From Rhodospirillales bacterium (GTDB lineage: Bacteria > Pseudomonadota > Alphaproteobacteria > Rhodospirillales > WMHbin7), in NCBI GenBank assembly GCA_016215555.1, contig JACRJC010000023.1, forward strand, positions 1-64,000: DNA of 64,000 nt, given 5' to 3'. The position numbers and the translations under genes were made by a program. Positions 36,761 through 46,366 of this stretch are shown here, one piece after another; position 1 is the first letter of the stretch, and the number at the start of each line of letters is the position of its first letter. The notes under the pieces were generated by a model. That model was not told where the DNA came from and did no database searches. It worked only from the letters and a program-made list of their open reading frames with translations.

Positions 36761-38629
36761 TTACTCTTCCAGCATGACGGCGGCCAAGCGCTTGGCGAAG
36801 CCGTGCGGATCGGGAAGCGGGTCGCCCTCGACGATTCTGGCCTGATCCAGCAGCAGCTCGATGCGAGGACGCAAGCGTCCCTCTGCTCCTTCTTCTTCAG
36901 CTAGGCCGGCCATTCTCAGGATCACGGGATGCTTGGGATTGACCTCGAGAATGCGGGTCGGGGTCATCTCCATCTGCTTGTGCGCCTTCAACATGCGCTC
37001 GAGATGCAGGCTCATCTCGCCCTCGGCGGCAACCAGGCAGACGGCGCTTTCGGTCAGACGATCCGAACGCCGGACATCCTTGACCCCCTCGCCCAGCACC
37101 ATCTTCATCAGGGCCAGCAGGGCATCGAGCTTCCCGTCTTCCTCCTTGCCCGCGTCCTCGGACTTGGCTTCCTGGTCCTTGCCCGCCAGCTTCGACAGAT
37201 CAGCCCCGGCCTCGGCGACCGACTTGAAGACCTTGCCCTGATAGTCGTGGATGCCGCGGATCCAGAACTCATCGACCGGATCGGTGAGCAGCAGAACCTT
37301 CACGCCCTTGGCCGTGAAGCCTTCAAGATGGGGGCTCTTCTTCAGAGTTTCGACGCTGTCGCCCGACAGGGTGTAAATCGCTTCCTGACCTTCCTGCATG
37401 GTCTCGACATAGCGAGCCAGGCTGATCGGCCCCTCTTCGCCGGTGGCGGCGAAGCGCATCAGATCCAGCATATCGTCCTTGCGCTCGGGCTCTTCATACA
37501 GCCCTTCCTTCAGCACGGCGCCGAAATTGGACCAGAAGGCCAGATACTGTTCGGGCTCCTCCTCGGCCTTCTTCTTCAACTCGGTCAGCACCCGCTTGAC
37601 CAGGCCCGAGCGCATCTTGGCCAGGACCGGATTGTGCTGAAGCATTTCGCGGCTGATGTTCAAGGGCAGGTCTGAACTATCGACCACCCCCTTCAGGAAG
37701 CGCAGCCACGAGGGCAGCAGCTCGTGCCCGTCATCGGTGATGAAGACCCGCTTCACATACAGCTTCACCTTGCTCTTGCGGTCGGGATTGAAGAGGTCGA
37801 AGGGCCGCATGCTGGGCACGAACAGCAGGCCGGTATATTCCAACGCCCCCTCGGCCCGGTAATGGATGGTCATCCAGGGCTCGTCGAAGGCATGGCCGAC
37901 ATGGTGGTAGAACTCTTTATACTGCTCGGGCGTGATGTCGCTCTTCTGGCGCGTCCACAGGGCCGAGGCCGAGTTCAAGGTCTCTTCCTTGCCCTCATGC
38001 TCCAGCACCACCGGCACCGCGATATGGTCGGAATAGGTTTTGACGATGTGGCGCAGGCGGTGCTCGTCCAGGAACTCGTCCTCGCCTTCCCTTATATATA
38101 AGGTGATGGCGGTCCCGCGCGCCGGCAGATCGACGGCCTCGATGGTGAAGCTGCCCTGTCCGTCGGAAATCCAGCGCCAGCCCTCGACCTCACCGGCCTT
38201 GCGGCTGTCCACCGACACTTTCCCGGCCACCATATAAGAAGAATAGAAGCCAACTCCGAACTGGCCGATCAGACCGGCATCCTTCTTGGCGTCGCCCGAC
38301 AGACGGCTTAGGAATTCGGCGGTGCCCGACTTGGCGATGGTGCCCAGATTGGCCACCAGATCGGCCCGGTTCATGCCGATGCCGTTGTCCTTGATGGTCA
38401 GGGTGCGCTCGGACTTGTTGGGAACCAGGGTGATGCGAAACTCGGCACCGCCCTCCAGCAGCCTGGGGTCGGTCAGGCCTTCAAGGCGCAATTTGTCGCA
38501 GGCGTCGGAGGCGTTCGAGACCAGTTCCCGCAGGAAAATCTCTTTGTTGCTGTAAAGCGCATGGGCCACGATATCGAGCAATTTGCCGACCTCGGCCTGG
38601 AAGGATAACGTCTCGGCAGCGGCAGTCAT
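36761..38629 (-). CDS. htpG: Molecular chaperone HtpG (Hsp90)
   Basis: A 622-residue bacterial Hsp90. The GHKL ATPase motifs are clear: ELVSNASDACDKLR near residue 36, DNGIGM near 80 and GQFGVGFYSSYMV near 122. The middle domain has LPLNISREMLQHNPVL near 335. It assists folding of client proteins in the cytoplasm. I see no heat-shock promoter that I can define. Confidence 0.97.
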   Translation of the reverse strand: MTAAAETLSFQAEVGKLLDIVAHALYSNKEIFLRELVSNASDACDKLRLEGLTDPRLLEGGAEFRITLVPNKSERTLTIKDNGIGMNRADLVANLGTIAKSGTAEFLSRLSGDAKKDAGLIGQFGVGFYSSYMVAGKVSVDSRKAGEVEGWRWISDGQGSFTIEAVDLPARGTAITLYIREGEDEFLDEHRLRHIVKTYSDHIAVPVVLEHEGKEETLNSASALWTRQKSDITPEQYKEFYHHVGHAFDEPWMTIHYRAEGALEYTGLLFVPSMRPFDLFNPDRKSKVKLYVKRVFITDDGHELLPSWLRFLKGVVDSSDLPLNISREMLQHNPVLAKMRSGLVKRVLTELKKKAEEEPEQYLAFWSNFGAVLKEGLYEEPERKDDMLDLMRFAATGEEGPISLARYVETMQEGQEAIYTLSGDSVETLKKSPHLEGFTAKGVKVLLLTDPVDEFWIRGIHDYQGKVFKSVAEAGADLSKLAGKDQEAKSEDAGKEEDGKLDALLALMKMVLGEGVKDVRRSDRLTESAVCLVAAEGEMSLHLERMLKAHKQMEMTPTRILEVNPKHPVILRMAGLAEEEGAEGRLRPRIELLLDQARIVEGDPLPDPHGFAKRLAAVMLEE

Positions 38630-38713
38630 GGGTCAATCCCTCTCTCAACCTTGAAACCGGTCCCCATATGGGGCAGAAAAGGGCCTGACGCAAGCCCCAA
38701 ACCCCGCAGGCTC

Positions 38714-39196
38714 ATGACCGAAAAGCATCTGCCCAGCCCCGACCAGCATGCCGATATCGTGGTCCGCCAGTTGGAAAAGTTCATCCGCGAGCAGCGTGGG
38801 CCCAAGGGCTTGAATTTTTCCTCCTGGCAGCAGATGGCCAGGAAGGAAATCGCCGACGCCATCCGGGCCCACAAGAAGGGCCGTTTCGAGATCGAGCGGG
38901 TGCGCCGGCGCATGGCCGCCGTGGTCGCGGCCTGCCTGGTCACGGTCGGTTTCTGGGCCATGACCATCTTCGTCGATAAGGCCTATGGAGCCGCGGCGGC
39001 CATGGTCGCTGGCGCCGCCGGACTGATCCTGGGCGCCATCTTCCTGGAATGGATCATCCGGCGAGCCGTGGCCCAGCATCTGGCCGAATCAAGGGTGGCC
39101 GATCTCGCCGCCATCGAAAGCCTGGACCGCAAGATCAAGCGTCTGAAGCGCGACATGGAAAAGAAGCTGAGCGAGATGGAGGAAGAGGCAGGGTGA
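38714..39196 (+). CDS. Small membrane protein with C-terminal coiled coil
   Basis: I do not recognise the family. The 160-residue product has a basic N-terminal helical part, two predicted membrane helices (residues ~68-88 and ~93-115) and a charged coiled-coil tail (ESLDRKIKRLKRDMEKKLSEM). ATG 38714 is taken as start, with GCAGG just upstream. It is divergent from htpG and followed by the BrnT promoter. Confidence 0.65.
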   Translation: MTEKHLPSPDQHADIVVRQLEKFIREQRGPKGLNFSSWQQMARKEIADAIRAHKKGRFEIERVRRRMAAVVAACLVTVGFWAMTIFVDKAYGAAAAMVAGAAGLILGAIFLEWIIRRAVAQHLAESRVADLAAIESLDRKIKRLKRDMEKKLSEMEEEAG

Positions 39197-39212
39197 GTTC
39201 AGCCTGAATTCC

Positions 39213-39241
39213 TTGACCCGCATAATATTTGGGGGTACGAT
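39213..39241 (+). promoter_or_regulatory. Predicted sigma-70-type promoter of brnT
   Basis: TTGACC (39213-39218) and TACGAT (39236-39241) are separated by 17 bases, the ideal spacing. Transcription would start about 39248, which is the A of the brnT ATG, so the message could be leaderless. ATAAT sequences at 39222 and 39240 could also serve as operator halves for BrnA. Confidence 0.6.
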
Positions 39242-39247
39242 AATTAA

Positions 39248-39514
39248 ATGCTGACTTGGGACGAAACCAAGCGGGCCAACAACATCGCAAAACATGGCGT
39301 TGACCTAGCCAAGGCGGAGGATTTCGATTTCGCCAGCGCCATCATCGTCATTGATGACCGTGCCGATTACGGCGAAGTGCGCGAGGTTGCCATCGGCTAT
39401 GTCGGTGCAAGATTGCATGTGCTGGTCTTCACGCGACGAGGCAGCGACCTTCACGTTATCAGTTTAAGAAAAGCCAATCGGCGGGAGTGCAGTCGCTATG
39501 AAACGGGAACGTAA
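39248..39514 (+). CDS. brnT: BrnT-family toxin
   Basis: An 88-residue RelE-fold ribonuclease toxin (DUF497). Typical features are WDETKRANNIAKHGVDLAKA at the start, the central DDRADYGEVREVAIGYV strands and the C-terminal HVISLRKANRRECSRYE with the RxxxRYE-type basic catalytic motif. BrnT inhibits translation and is neutralised by BrnA. The antitoxin frame begins inside its last 17 bases. Confidence 0.92.
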   Translation: MLTWDETKRANNIAKHGVDLAKAEDFDFASAIIVIDDRADYGEVREVAIGYVGARLHVLVFTRRGSDLHVISLRKANRRECSRYETGT

Positions 39515-39800
39515 AACCAGAATGACGGATTTGGAAAACAAGCGCATCACCGCAGCCGCCAAATCTGACCCGGATAATTTGCCGCTGGATGACGCTATGT
39601 TGTCTCGCATGCGCCCGGTTGCCAAGGTTGCGCCGGAACTGGTGGGCATGGCTCGCGGGCCGGGGCGTCCGCGTTTGGAAAATCCGAAGCAGGCCATCAA
39701 GCTGCGCCTGTCGCCCGATGTGGTGTCGTATTTCAGAGCCACCGGCAAAGGCTGGCAAACCCGCATCGACGAAACCCTGCGCAAGGCAGTGGGGTTATAA
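39498..39800 (+). CDS. brnA: BrnA-family antitoxin
   Basis: A 100-residue antitoxin with an N-terminal toxin-binding region (ENKRITAAAKSDPDNLPLDD) and a C-terminal ribbon-helix-helix DNA-binding part (IKLRLSPDVVSYFRATGKGWQTRIDETL cut here to key residues: KLRLSPDVV and WQTRIDETLR). BrnA binds BrnT and represses the operon. It overlaps brnT by 17 bases. Confidence 0.92.
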   Translation: MKRERKTRMTDLENKRITAAAKSDPDNLPLDDAMLSRMRPVAKVAPELVGMARGPGRPRLENPKQAIKLRLSPDVVSYFRATGKGWQTRIDETLRKAVGL

Positions 39801-39829
39801 AATTCGATGAAAGAATGGGAGGCGACGGC

Positions 39830-40696
39830 GTGACTGAGCAAACCCTAAAGGGGCCTTATGTGTCTTCTGACGGCAAGCCTGAACTCAAGAAATCTGTCGT
39901 TGCCTTCATCGATATCCTGGGCTTCAACGATACCATCAAGAAAGCAAGCGCAGAGGGGAAGGGGCAGGAGTTGCTTTCCCATTTCCATATGGCATTTCGT
40001 GAAGGCATTCATTGGCTTGGAATTGAGGCTTCCAATAAGGCCACCAGGCTCGATCATTTTAAGAATTCCAGAGCGATAAAATTGTTTTCCGACAACGTAG
40101 TTATCGCCTACCCAATTCGCAGAAATGGTGAAAGCGAGTTTGGACTAATTTTCGATGACCTCGCTTGGTTCCAGATGTGGATGGTTCCAAGAGGTTATTT
40201 TGTCCGTGGCGCTATTACGGTAGGGGACATTTTCATTGACGAAATCACGGCTTTTGGTGACGGCTTGCTTGAAGCCTATGAGGCAGAACAAAAAGTCGCT
40301 TCTGTTCCTCGTATCATCTTAACAGAAAAAGCTGAAACGCTCACAAATGAGCACTTAACGTATTATGGCAATCCTGGTGAGAGTCCTCAGAACCAATCAT
40401 TGCTAAGAGACGCTGACGAAAGACTGTTCTTAAACTATATGGACTGCTTGCTAATTGCTGAAGCTGAGCAGGAGCCAATGTATTATGAAATCGAGAAGCA
40501 CCGCGATATCACCATCCAGCGCCTACGAGAACACGCCAACAACTCGGCCATCTTTGAGAAATATGCCTGGACGGCGCGTTATCACAATTTCTTCTGTTCG
40601 GAATATCGTGATTTCGGCGCGGAATATTTGATCCCGTTGTCTGAACTCGACCGACCATTCAGCCGCCTTGTGGCAATGCCTGTCACCAACCTGTAG
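39830..40696 (+). CDS. Protein resembling a diverged class III nucleotide cyclase
   Basis: A 288-residue protein of unknown function. GTG 39830 is taken as start since GGGAGG lies seven bases before. Segments follow the order of class III cyclase motifs: VVAFIDILGF (residues 23-32, first metal Asp at 28), KLFSDNVVIAY (84-94, second metal Asp at 88), RGAITVGD (126-133) and FGDGLLEAYEAEQ (142-154). Both metal aspartates are kept, but the last segment lacks the usual Asn and Arg of active cyclases, so activity is open. Base composition is clearly more AT-rich than that of neighbours, suggesting transfer. It follows brnTA by 29 bases and converges on the NYN gene with a 14-base overlap. Confidence 0.7.
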   Translation: MTEQTLKGPYVSSDGKPELKKSVVAFIDILGFNDTIKKASAEGKGQELLSHFHMAFREGIHWLGIEASNKATRLDHFKNSRAIKLFSDNVVIAYPIRRNGESEFGLIFDDLAWFQMWMVPRGYFVRGAITVGDIFIDEITAFGDGLLEAYEAEQKVASVPRIILTEKAETLTNEHLTYYGNPGESPQNQSLLRDADERLFLNYMDCLLIAEAEQEPMYYEIEKHRDITIQRLREHANNSAIFEKYAWTARYHNFFCSEYRDFGAEYLIPLSELDRPFSRLVAMPVTNL

Positions 40697-41306
40697 GCTT
40701 GCGGATTTTGGTTCCTGGAATTGGATCCGGCAACTGGCTGGACTGAAGGGCCGAGATGCGGATGTGGCGCGAGAAATCTGAATGCGCCAATAACTGGCGA
40801 GACGGGTGGCTGGAACCAGGCGTCAACAAGCCTACACGCTTCTGACAATGAGCTTTCACCAGCCGCATGGATTCAGCGATGTCACTGTCATTTGAAACCA
40901 CGATGGCGCAATCGTATTTGTCCTGCCATGCGTCGTTCAACAGATGAACCGCGAGATTGACGTCTGAACCCTTTTCCTCAGTCTTGATAATTTCGGCATA
41001 TTTTGGACCGCTGCCAGGATTGGCCAGTGGCGCTTTTACAGTATGGCTGAGGAAGTGGCCGAAGTGGATTTCGACTTCAGCGCGATAGGCTTGCAAGGCT
41101 CGCAGGTACACATCTTGGCGTTGGGGCTTGGAGGGGTCGGCGGGCGTCGCATTCACTCTGGCAGTGAAATATTTGACGGCAAGAATTTGATGCTGCGGGT
41201 GAAGAACTGCCTTAAAAAGGGCAGGAAGATCAATCCATTTACAGGTTGTTCCCTTGAGAGCCCGGTAATAAAGATTGAAACCATCGACATAGACATATGT
41301 CCGCAT
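40683..41306 (-). CDS. NYN-domain (PIN-like) nuclease
   Basis: A 207-residue LabA/NYN-type protein. The acidic active-site residues are all visible: RTYVYVDGFNLYYRAL (Asp near 8), EEKGSDVNLAVHLLNDAW (Asp near 122) and CAIVVSNDSDIAESMRLVK (Asp near 142-144). NYN proteins usually cut RNA; the target here is unknown. The start at 41306 has GGGGAGAGAAC upstream; the longer frame would read through a terminator. Its end overlaps the convergent cyclase-like gene by 14 bases. Confidence 0.87.
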   Translation of the reverse strand: MRTYVYVDGFNLYYRALKGTTCKWIDLPALFKAVLHPQHQILAVKYFTARVNATPADPSKPQRQDVYLRALQAYRAEVEIHFGHFLSHTVKAPLANPGSGPKYAEIIKTEEKGSDVNLAVHLLNDAWQDKYDCAIVVSNDSDIAESMRLVKAHCQKRVGLLTPGSSHPSRQLLAHSDFSRHIRISALQSSQLPDPIPGTKIRKPTGW

Positions 41307-41317
41307 GTTCTCTCCCC

Positions 41318-41346
41318 AAAAAAGCAGGGGCCTCCGAAGAGGCCCC
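41318..41346 (-). terminator. Terminator immediately before the NYN ribosome site
   Basis: On the minus strand a perfect 8-bp stem GGGGCCTC / GAGGCCCC with tetraloop TTCG is followed by TGC and a run of six T, which ends at the base next to GGGGAGAG, the ribosome site of the NYN gene. It would end transcripts from the oxidoreductase gene upstream (stop at 41421) or act as an attenuator for NYN. Confidence 0.9.
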
Positions 41347-41420
41347 GCGCCCTGCGGTCGAAACCACAAGGGGTGTTGTCTTGACTATATATATTTCAAG
41401 TCAGGCCCGTCAAGAATCCT

Positions 41421-43559
41421 TTACCTGATCTCTATCCGCAACCCCGTCCTTAGGGACTCCACCAGCGCCAGTGTGGCAAGCGAGGTTTCGAACGTCTGGG
41501 CTTCGGCCACCGGGGCCTTGCCGCCCGCGATCACCGCTTTCACGAACAGCTCGATTTCAGCCGTGTGCCCCTTGTCCTGACCCAGGGTCTTGGTGCTGCG
41601 CGTGCGCCCGCCCCTTGTCACCGACAGGGTCAGAAAATTTTCCAAGCAGACGGCAGCCCCACCGGCGAAACCCTCGATCCGCTCCTTGGAATAGGCGGAA
41701 TCGCCCTGGGCGGTGTAGCTGAGTGCGGCCAGGCTGCCATCGGCGAAGGACAATGTAGCCGCCAGTTCGTCGGCACCGGCAGAAGAACCTTGCGCCTGCA
41801 CGGCGACGATCGGCGATCCCACCAAGGCGCGGGCCAGATCGACGAAATGACAGCCCTCGCCGACGATGCGTCCCTGCCCTTCCTCGGCCACATTGAGCCA
41901 GCTTTCCTTGGGCAAAGCCCCGGCATTGACGCGGATCAGCAGATTCCTGGGGCCCGCATGCGCCGCCAACTCGGCCTTCATCTTGACGGCCAATGGCGCA
42001 AAGCGGCGGTTGAAACCCACCATCAAGAATGCGTTCGAGGCCGCCCTGGCTTCGGCGACACTGGCCAGTTGCTCATGCGTCACCGCCAGCGGCTTTTCGA
42101 CCAGCACATGCTTGCCCGCCCGCAGGGCCGCGATCACCAGATCGGCGTGGCTGGCATGCCTGGTGGCGATCAGCACGGCATTGATGGCGGGATCGGCCAA
42201 CAAGTCGGCGCTGTCGGTGGTGCAGACATCGAAGCCGAACTGGGTCTTCGCATGTTCGGCGGTCATGCCGCGCTGGGTGGCGATGGCCCGCATATGCACG
42301 TCGGAACGCTTCTTGAATTCAGGCAGCAGCACCGTGCGGGCGAAGCTGCCGGCGCCGATGACGCCCAGCACGCATTGGCCGCCCGATGCCTTGGCCGCAG
42401 GGAAAATCTTTGGCAGCGACGTCTCGCGCCGGGCCGCTTCGGGATAATCCAGCACCACGCCCAGATAGGGCTCGGCTCCGCCCATCACCAGATCATAGGC
42501 GTCTTCCGCCTTGTCGAAGGCGAAGCGATGCGTGGTCAGCGACGATGCGTTCAGGCCATAGCCCATCAAGCGCACGCATTCGCCTAAGTTGGCGGTTTCG
42601 GTCCAGCGCACGAAGCCTTCGGGATAGGCCATGTTGCGGCCCTCATAGGCCTCGTCGTAACGGCCCGGCCCATAGGAGCGCGACACCGTGACCGACAATT
42701 CCTTTTTCATATAATCGGCGAAGGGGAATTCGGTGCCGGTCTTGCCGACCAGCACCACGCGGGCGCGATCGCGGGCGATGCGGGCCGCCACCTCGAAAGG
42801 TTCGCTGGAATCGGTCGCCGCGCAAATCAAGATGCCGTCGCAGCCCAAGCCATTCGAGAGCGCCGAAACGCAAGCCTCCAACCCATCCTCGGCCAGATTC
42901 CAGACCGCTTCCGCGCCCAAGCGTTTGGCCAATTCCAGGCGTGACGGATTATGGTCGAGGGCCAGCACCCGGCAGCCCGACAATTTCAGCAATTGCACGG
43001 CCAACTGGCCGATCAGGCCGACGCCCAGCACAGCCACCACATCGCCCAATTGCGGCCCAAGATTGCGCATCCCCTGCAGGGCGATGGCGGCCACCGTGCC
43101 GTAGCAGGCCTGGTCGAAAGGAACCCCAGCGGGAACCGGCGCCGCCAGATTGCCCGGCACCAAGTCGAATTCGGCGTGATTGGCGATACCCGCCCCGCAC
43201 ATCGCCACCTTCTGGCCGACATGGAAGCGGCTTTCCAGACCGGCCCCCACCTCTTCGACGAGTCCCGCCGCCGAATAGCCAAGCGGCAAGGGTTCGTCGA
43301 GCCGCGCCATCACCGCCTTCAGCGTGGCCCCCACGCCGTCGCGTTTGGCCTTGTCCAGCACCTTGCGAACCAGATCGGGGCGTTCCTTGGCCTTGCCGGC
43401 CAGACTTTTCTTGGCGAAATCCACCACCATGCGCTCGGTGCCGGCTGAAATCAGCGAGGCTTGAACGCGCACCAACAGATGACCGGCCCGCACGCGCGGG
43501 GCGGGCACGTCCTTCAGGCTGAGTTTGCCCGTACGGGCGCTTTGAACGACCTGTTTCAT
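41421..43559 (-). CDS. Two-domain oxidoreductase (zinc-type dehydrogenase plus Gfo/Idh/MocA)
   Basis: A 712-residue fusion. Residues 1-360 are a medium-chain dehydrogenase-like domain (SAGTERMVVDFAKKSL; the NAD site VVAVLGVGLIGQLAVQLL near 170). Residues ~375-712 are a Gfo/Idh/MocA domain (VLGVIGAGSFARTVLLPEF near 385; the motif EKPLAVTHEQL near 475). Such fusions are usually found in polysaccharide and lipopolysaccharide gene clusters, but here no sugar genes adjoin. The substrate is unknown. MKQVVQ at 43559 is taken as start, as the 88 residues encoded further upstream are unlike the family. Confidence 0.88.
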   Translation of the reverse strand: MKQVVQSARTGKLSLKDVPAPRVRAGHLLVRVQASLISAGTERMVVDFAKKSLAGKAKERPDLVRKVLDKAKRDGVGATLKAVMARLDEPLPLGYSAAGLVEEVGAGLESRFHVGQKVAMCGAGIANHAEFDLVPGNLAAPVPAGVPFDQACYGTVAAIALQGMRNLGPQLGDVVAVLGVGLIGQLAVQLLKLSGCRVLALDHNPSRLELAKRLGAEAVWNLAEDGLEACVSALSNGLGCDGILICAATDSSEPFEVAARIARDRARVVLVGKTGTEFPFADYMKKELSVTVSRSYGPGRYDEAYEGRNMAYPEGFVRWTETANLGECVRLMGYGLNASSLTTHRFAFDKAEDAYDLVMGGAEPYLGVVLDYPEAARRETSLPKIFPAAKASGGQCVLGVIGAGSFARTVLLPEFKKRSDVHMRAIATQRGMTAEHAKTQFGFDVCTTDSADLLADPAINAVLIATRHASHADLVIAALRAGKHVLVEKPLAVTHEQLASVAEARAASNAFLMVGFNRRFAPLAVKMKAELAAHAGPRNLLIRVNAGALPKESWLNVAEEGQGRIVGEGCHFVDLARALVGSPIVAVQAQGSSAGADELAATLSFADGSLAALSYTAQGDSAYSKERIEGFAGGAAVCLENFLTLSVTRGGRTRSTKTLGQDKGHTAEIELFVKAVIAGGKAPVAEAQTFETSLATLALVESLRTGLRIEIR

Positions 43560-43734
43560 GAAAAGGCTTTTAACATCAAAGCGGCAAAAGGCCCATAGCG
43601 AACCGAGCGCCAGTATCAAATTGTTGAAAAACAAAGAAAAATGTCGCCAGACGGGGGCTTGTTCGTCGATAGGCCTTTTCCCTTCCCGCAATCTTCCCAT
43701 ATTATAAGGAAAGAGAGGAAAGCTGAGGTTGAGC

Positions 43735-44058
43735 ATGGGCGGCGACAAGCGCACCGACGACGGGCCGACGACGGGAGTGGTCATCAAGACCCGCCCCAAG
43801 ACCAAGAAGCCGTCGATGTACAAAGTCCTGATGCTGAACGACGACTACACGCCGATGGAGTTCGTCGTCCATGTGCTTGAGCGTTTTTTCGGTAAAAGCA
43901 ACGAGGAAGCCAACCGCATCATGATGCATGTGCATATGCGGGGCGTGGGTCTGTGCGGCGTCTATACTTACGAAGTCGCCGAGACCAAGGTGACCCAGGT
44001 CATGGACCTGGCCCGCCAAAGCCAGCATCCCTTGCAATGCACGATCGAAAAGGAATAG
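43735..44058 (+). CDS. clpS: ATP-dependent Clp protease adaptor ClpS
   Basis: A 107-residue adaptor that delivers N-degron substrates to ClpAP. The conserved core is visible: [20 protein letters not shown] near residue 29 (binding-pocket NDD and M), and the HxxGxGxCG loop as [19 protein letters not shown] near 70. GAGG precedes the ATG at 43735. It is followed by clpA after 4 bases. Confidence 0.97.
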   Translation: MGGDKRTDDGPTTGVVIKTRPKTKKPSMYKVLMLNDDYTPMEFVVHVLERFFGKSNEEANRIMMHVHMRGVGLCGVYTYEVAETKVTQVMDLARQSQHPLQCTIEKE

Positions 44059-44062
44059 AGCG

Positions 44063-46360
44063 ATGCTGGGGCGCAATCTGGAAATGACTCTTCGCCGCGC
44101 CCTGGCCTTGGCCGCGGGCGCACATCACGAATATGTGACGCTCGAGCATCTGCTGATTGCGCTTTGCGACGATACGGACGCCATCGCCGTCTTCAAGGCC
44201 TGCGGGGTCGATGTCGAGAGGTTGAAGCGCGAAACCACCGCCTTCATCGAAGAGGCGCTGGAAGGCTTGAACGCCCCCGAGGGCGAAGACCCCAAGCCGA
44301 CCGCCGGTTTCCAGCGCGTCATCCAGCGCGCCGCCATTCATGTGCAAAGCTCGGGCCGCGAGGAAGTAACCGGGGCCAATGTCCTGGTCGCCATGTTCTC
44401 CGAGCGCGAATCGCACGCCGTCTGGTTCCTGCAAAGCCAGGAGATGAGCCGCCTTGATGCCGTCAATTACATCTCGCACGGGATCGCCAAGTCGCCGGCC
44501 CAGTCGGCCAGCCGCCCCGTCAGCGGCGCCGAGGAAGACGCCAGCCCCGAGAAGACGGTCAAAAAGGGCGAGCAGGCGCTGACCAATTACTGCGTCAATC
44601 TGAACAAGAAGGCGCTGGAAGGCCGGATCGATCCCCTGATTGGCCGCGATGCCGAAATCGACCGCACCATCCAGATCCTGTGCCGCCGGACCAAAAACAA
44701 TCCGCTTTACGTGGGCGACCCCGGCGTCGGCAAGACCGCCATCGCCGAGGGGCTGGCGCGGCGCATCGTCAAGGCCGAAGTGCCCGACGTGCTGCTGAAC
44801 GCCACCGTCTACGCCCTCGACATGGGCTCGCTGCTGGCCGGAACCCGCTATCGCGGCGATTTCGAGGAACGCATGAAAGCGGTCATCAACGAGTTGGAAG
44901 CGACCAAGGGCACCATTCTGTTCATCGACGAAATCCATACCGTGATCGGGGCCGGCGCCACTTCGGGCGGCTCGATGGATGCGTCGAATCTGCTCAAACC
45001 CGCCCTGGCCCAGGGCAATCTGCGCTGCATCGGCTCGACCACCTACAAGGAATACCGCAACCATTTCGAAAAGGACCGCGCCCTGGTGCGCCGGTTCCAG
45101 AAGATCGACGTCAACGAACCCTCGGTCGAGGACACGGTCAAGATTCTGGCTGGCATCAAGACCTATTACGAAAAGCACCATAATGTGCGCTATACGCCCG
45201 ACGCCCTGCGCGCCGCCGTGGAACTGGCCGCCAAATTCATCCATGACCGCAAGCTGCCCGACAAGGCCATCGACGTCATCGACGAGGTGGGGGCGGCCCG
45301 CATGCTATTGGCGGAAAGCAAGCGCCGCAAGACCGTGACCGTGGCCGATATCGAGGATGTGGTGGCCAAGATCGCCCGCATTCCGCCCAAAAGCGTCTCG
45401 ACCAACGATGCCGAGGTTCTGAAGAATCTCGAACGCGACCTGAAAACCCTGGTCTTCGGCCAGGACAAGGCCATCGAGGCCCTGGCCAGCGCCATCAAGC
45501 TGGCCCGGGCCGGCCTGCGCGAACCGGAAAAGCCCATCGGCAGCTATCTGTTCGCCGGCCCCACCGGCGTCGGCAAAACCGAAGTGGCGCGCCAATTGTC
45601 CAAGATCATGGGCATCGAACTGACCCGCTTCGACATGTCGGAATATATGGAGCGCCATTCGGTGTCGCGCCTGATCGGCGCCCCGCCCGGCTATGTCGGT
45701 TTCGACCAAGGCGGTCTATTGACCGACGCCATCGACCAGCATCCGCATTCGGTGCTGTTGCTCGACGAAATCGAGAAGGCGCACCCCGACCTCTTCAACA
45801 TTCTGCTGCAGGTCATGGATCACGGCAAGCTGACCGACCATAACGGCAAAATCGTCGATTTCAGGAATGTGGTGCTGATCATGACCACCAATGCCGGCGC
45901 CGCCGATCTGGCCAAGAACGCCATTGGATTCGAACGCGCCAACCGCGACGGCGACGACAAGGAAGCCATCGAGCGCCTGTTCACGCCGGAATTCCGCAAT
46001 CGGTTGGACGCCACCATCAATTTCGCGCATCTGTCGCCCGAGATCGTCTCTCGGGTCGTCGATAAGTTCGTGATGCAGTTGGAAGGCCAGTTGGCCGACC
46101 GCCATGTGGTGATCGAGCTATCCGACGAAGCGCGCCAGTGGCTGTCCAAGAAGGGCTATGACCGCCTGTACGGCGCCAGGCCTTTGGGCCGGGTGATCCA
46201 GGAAGAAATCAAAAAGCCCCTGGCCGAGGAATTGCTGTTCGGACGCCTGACCCATGGCGGCACGGTGCGCATCGAGGTCGCTGAGAACAAGCTGACCTTC
46301 GCCTATCCCGAGGCCAAACCGTCTGCCACCCGCGAAGACAAATTGCCGATCCCGGTTTGA
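44063..46360 (+). CDS. clpA: ATP-dependent Clp protease ATP-binding subunit ClpA
   Basis: A 765-residue Hsp100 unfoldase with an N-terminal Clp repeat domain (residues 1-140), a first AAA+ module (Walker [11 protein letters not shown] near 217) and a second ([12 protein letters not shown] near 503), then [20 protein letters not shown]. It lacks the long middle coil of ClpB. With ClpP (not in the window) and ClpS it degrades N-end-rule and other substrates. Confidence 0.97.
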   Translation: MLGRNLEMTLRRALALAAGAHHEYVTLEHLLIALCDDTDAIAVFKACGVDVERLKRETTAFIEEALEGLNAPEGEDPKPTAGFQRVIQRAAIHVQSSGREEVTGANVLVAMFSERESHAVWFLQSQEMSRLDAVNYISHGIAKSPAQSASRPVSGAEEDASPEKTVKKGEQALTNYCVNLNKKALEGRIDPLIGRDAEIDRTIQILCRRTKNNPLYVGDPGVGKTAIAEGLARRIVKAEVPDVLLNATVYALDMGSLLAGTRYRGDFEERMKAVINELEATKGTILFIDEIHTVIGAGATSGGSMDASNLLKPALAQGNLRCIGSTTYKEYRNHFEKDRALVRRFQKIDVNEPSVEDTVKILAGIKTYYEKHHNVRYTPDALRAAVELAAKFIHDRKLPDKAIDVIDEVGAARMLLAESKRRKTVTVADIEDVVAKIARIPPKSVSTNDAEVLKNLERDLKTLVFGQDKAIEALASAIKLARAGLREPEKPIGSYLFAGPTGVGKTEVARQLSKIMGIELTRFDMSEYMERHSVSRLIGAPPGYVGFDQGGLLTDAIDQHPHSVLLLDEIEKAHPDLFNILLQVMDHGKLTDHNGKIVDFRNVVLIMTTNAGAADLAKNAIGFERANRDGDDKEAIERLFTPEFRNRLDATINFAHLSPEIVSRVVDKFVMQLEGQLADRHVVIELSDEARQWLSKKGYDRLYGARPLGRVIQEEIKKPLAEELLFGRLTHGGTVRIEVAENKLTFAYPEAKPSATREDKLPIPV

Positions 46361-46366
46361 CCGGGT

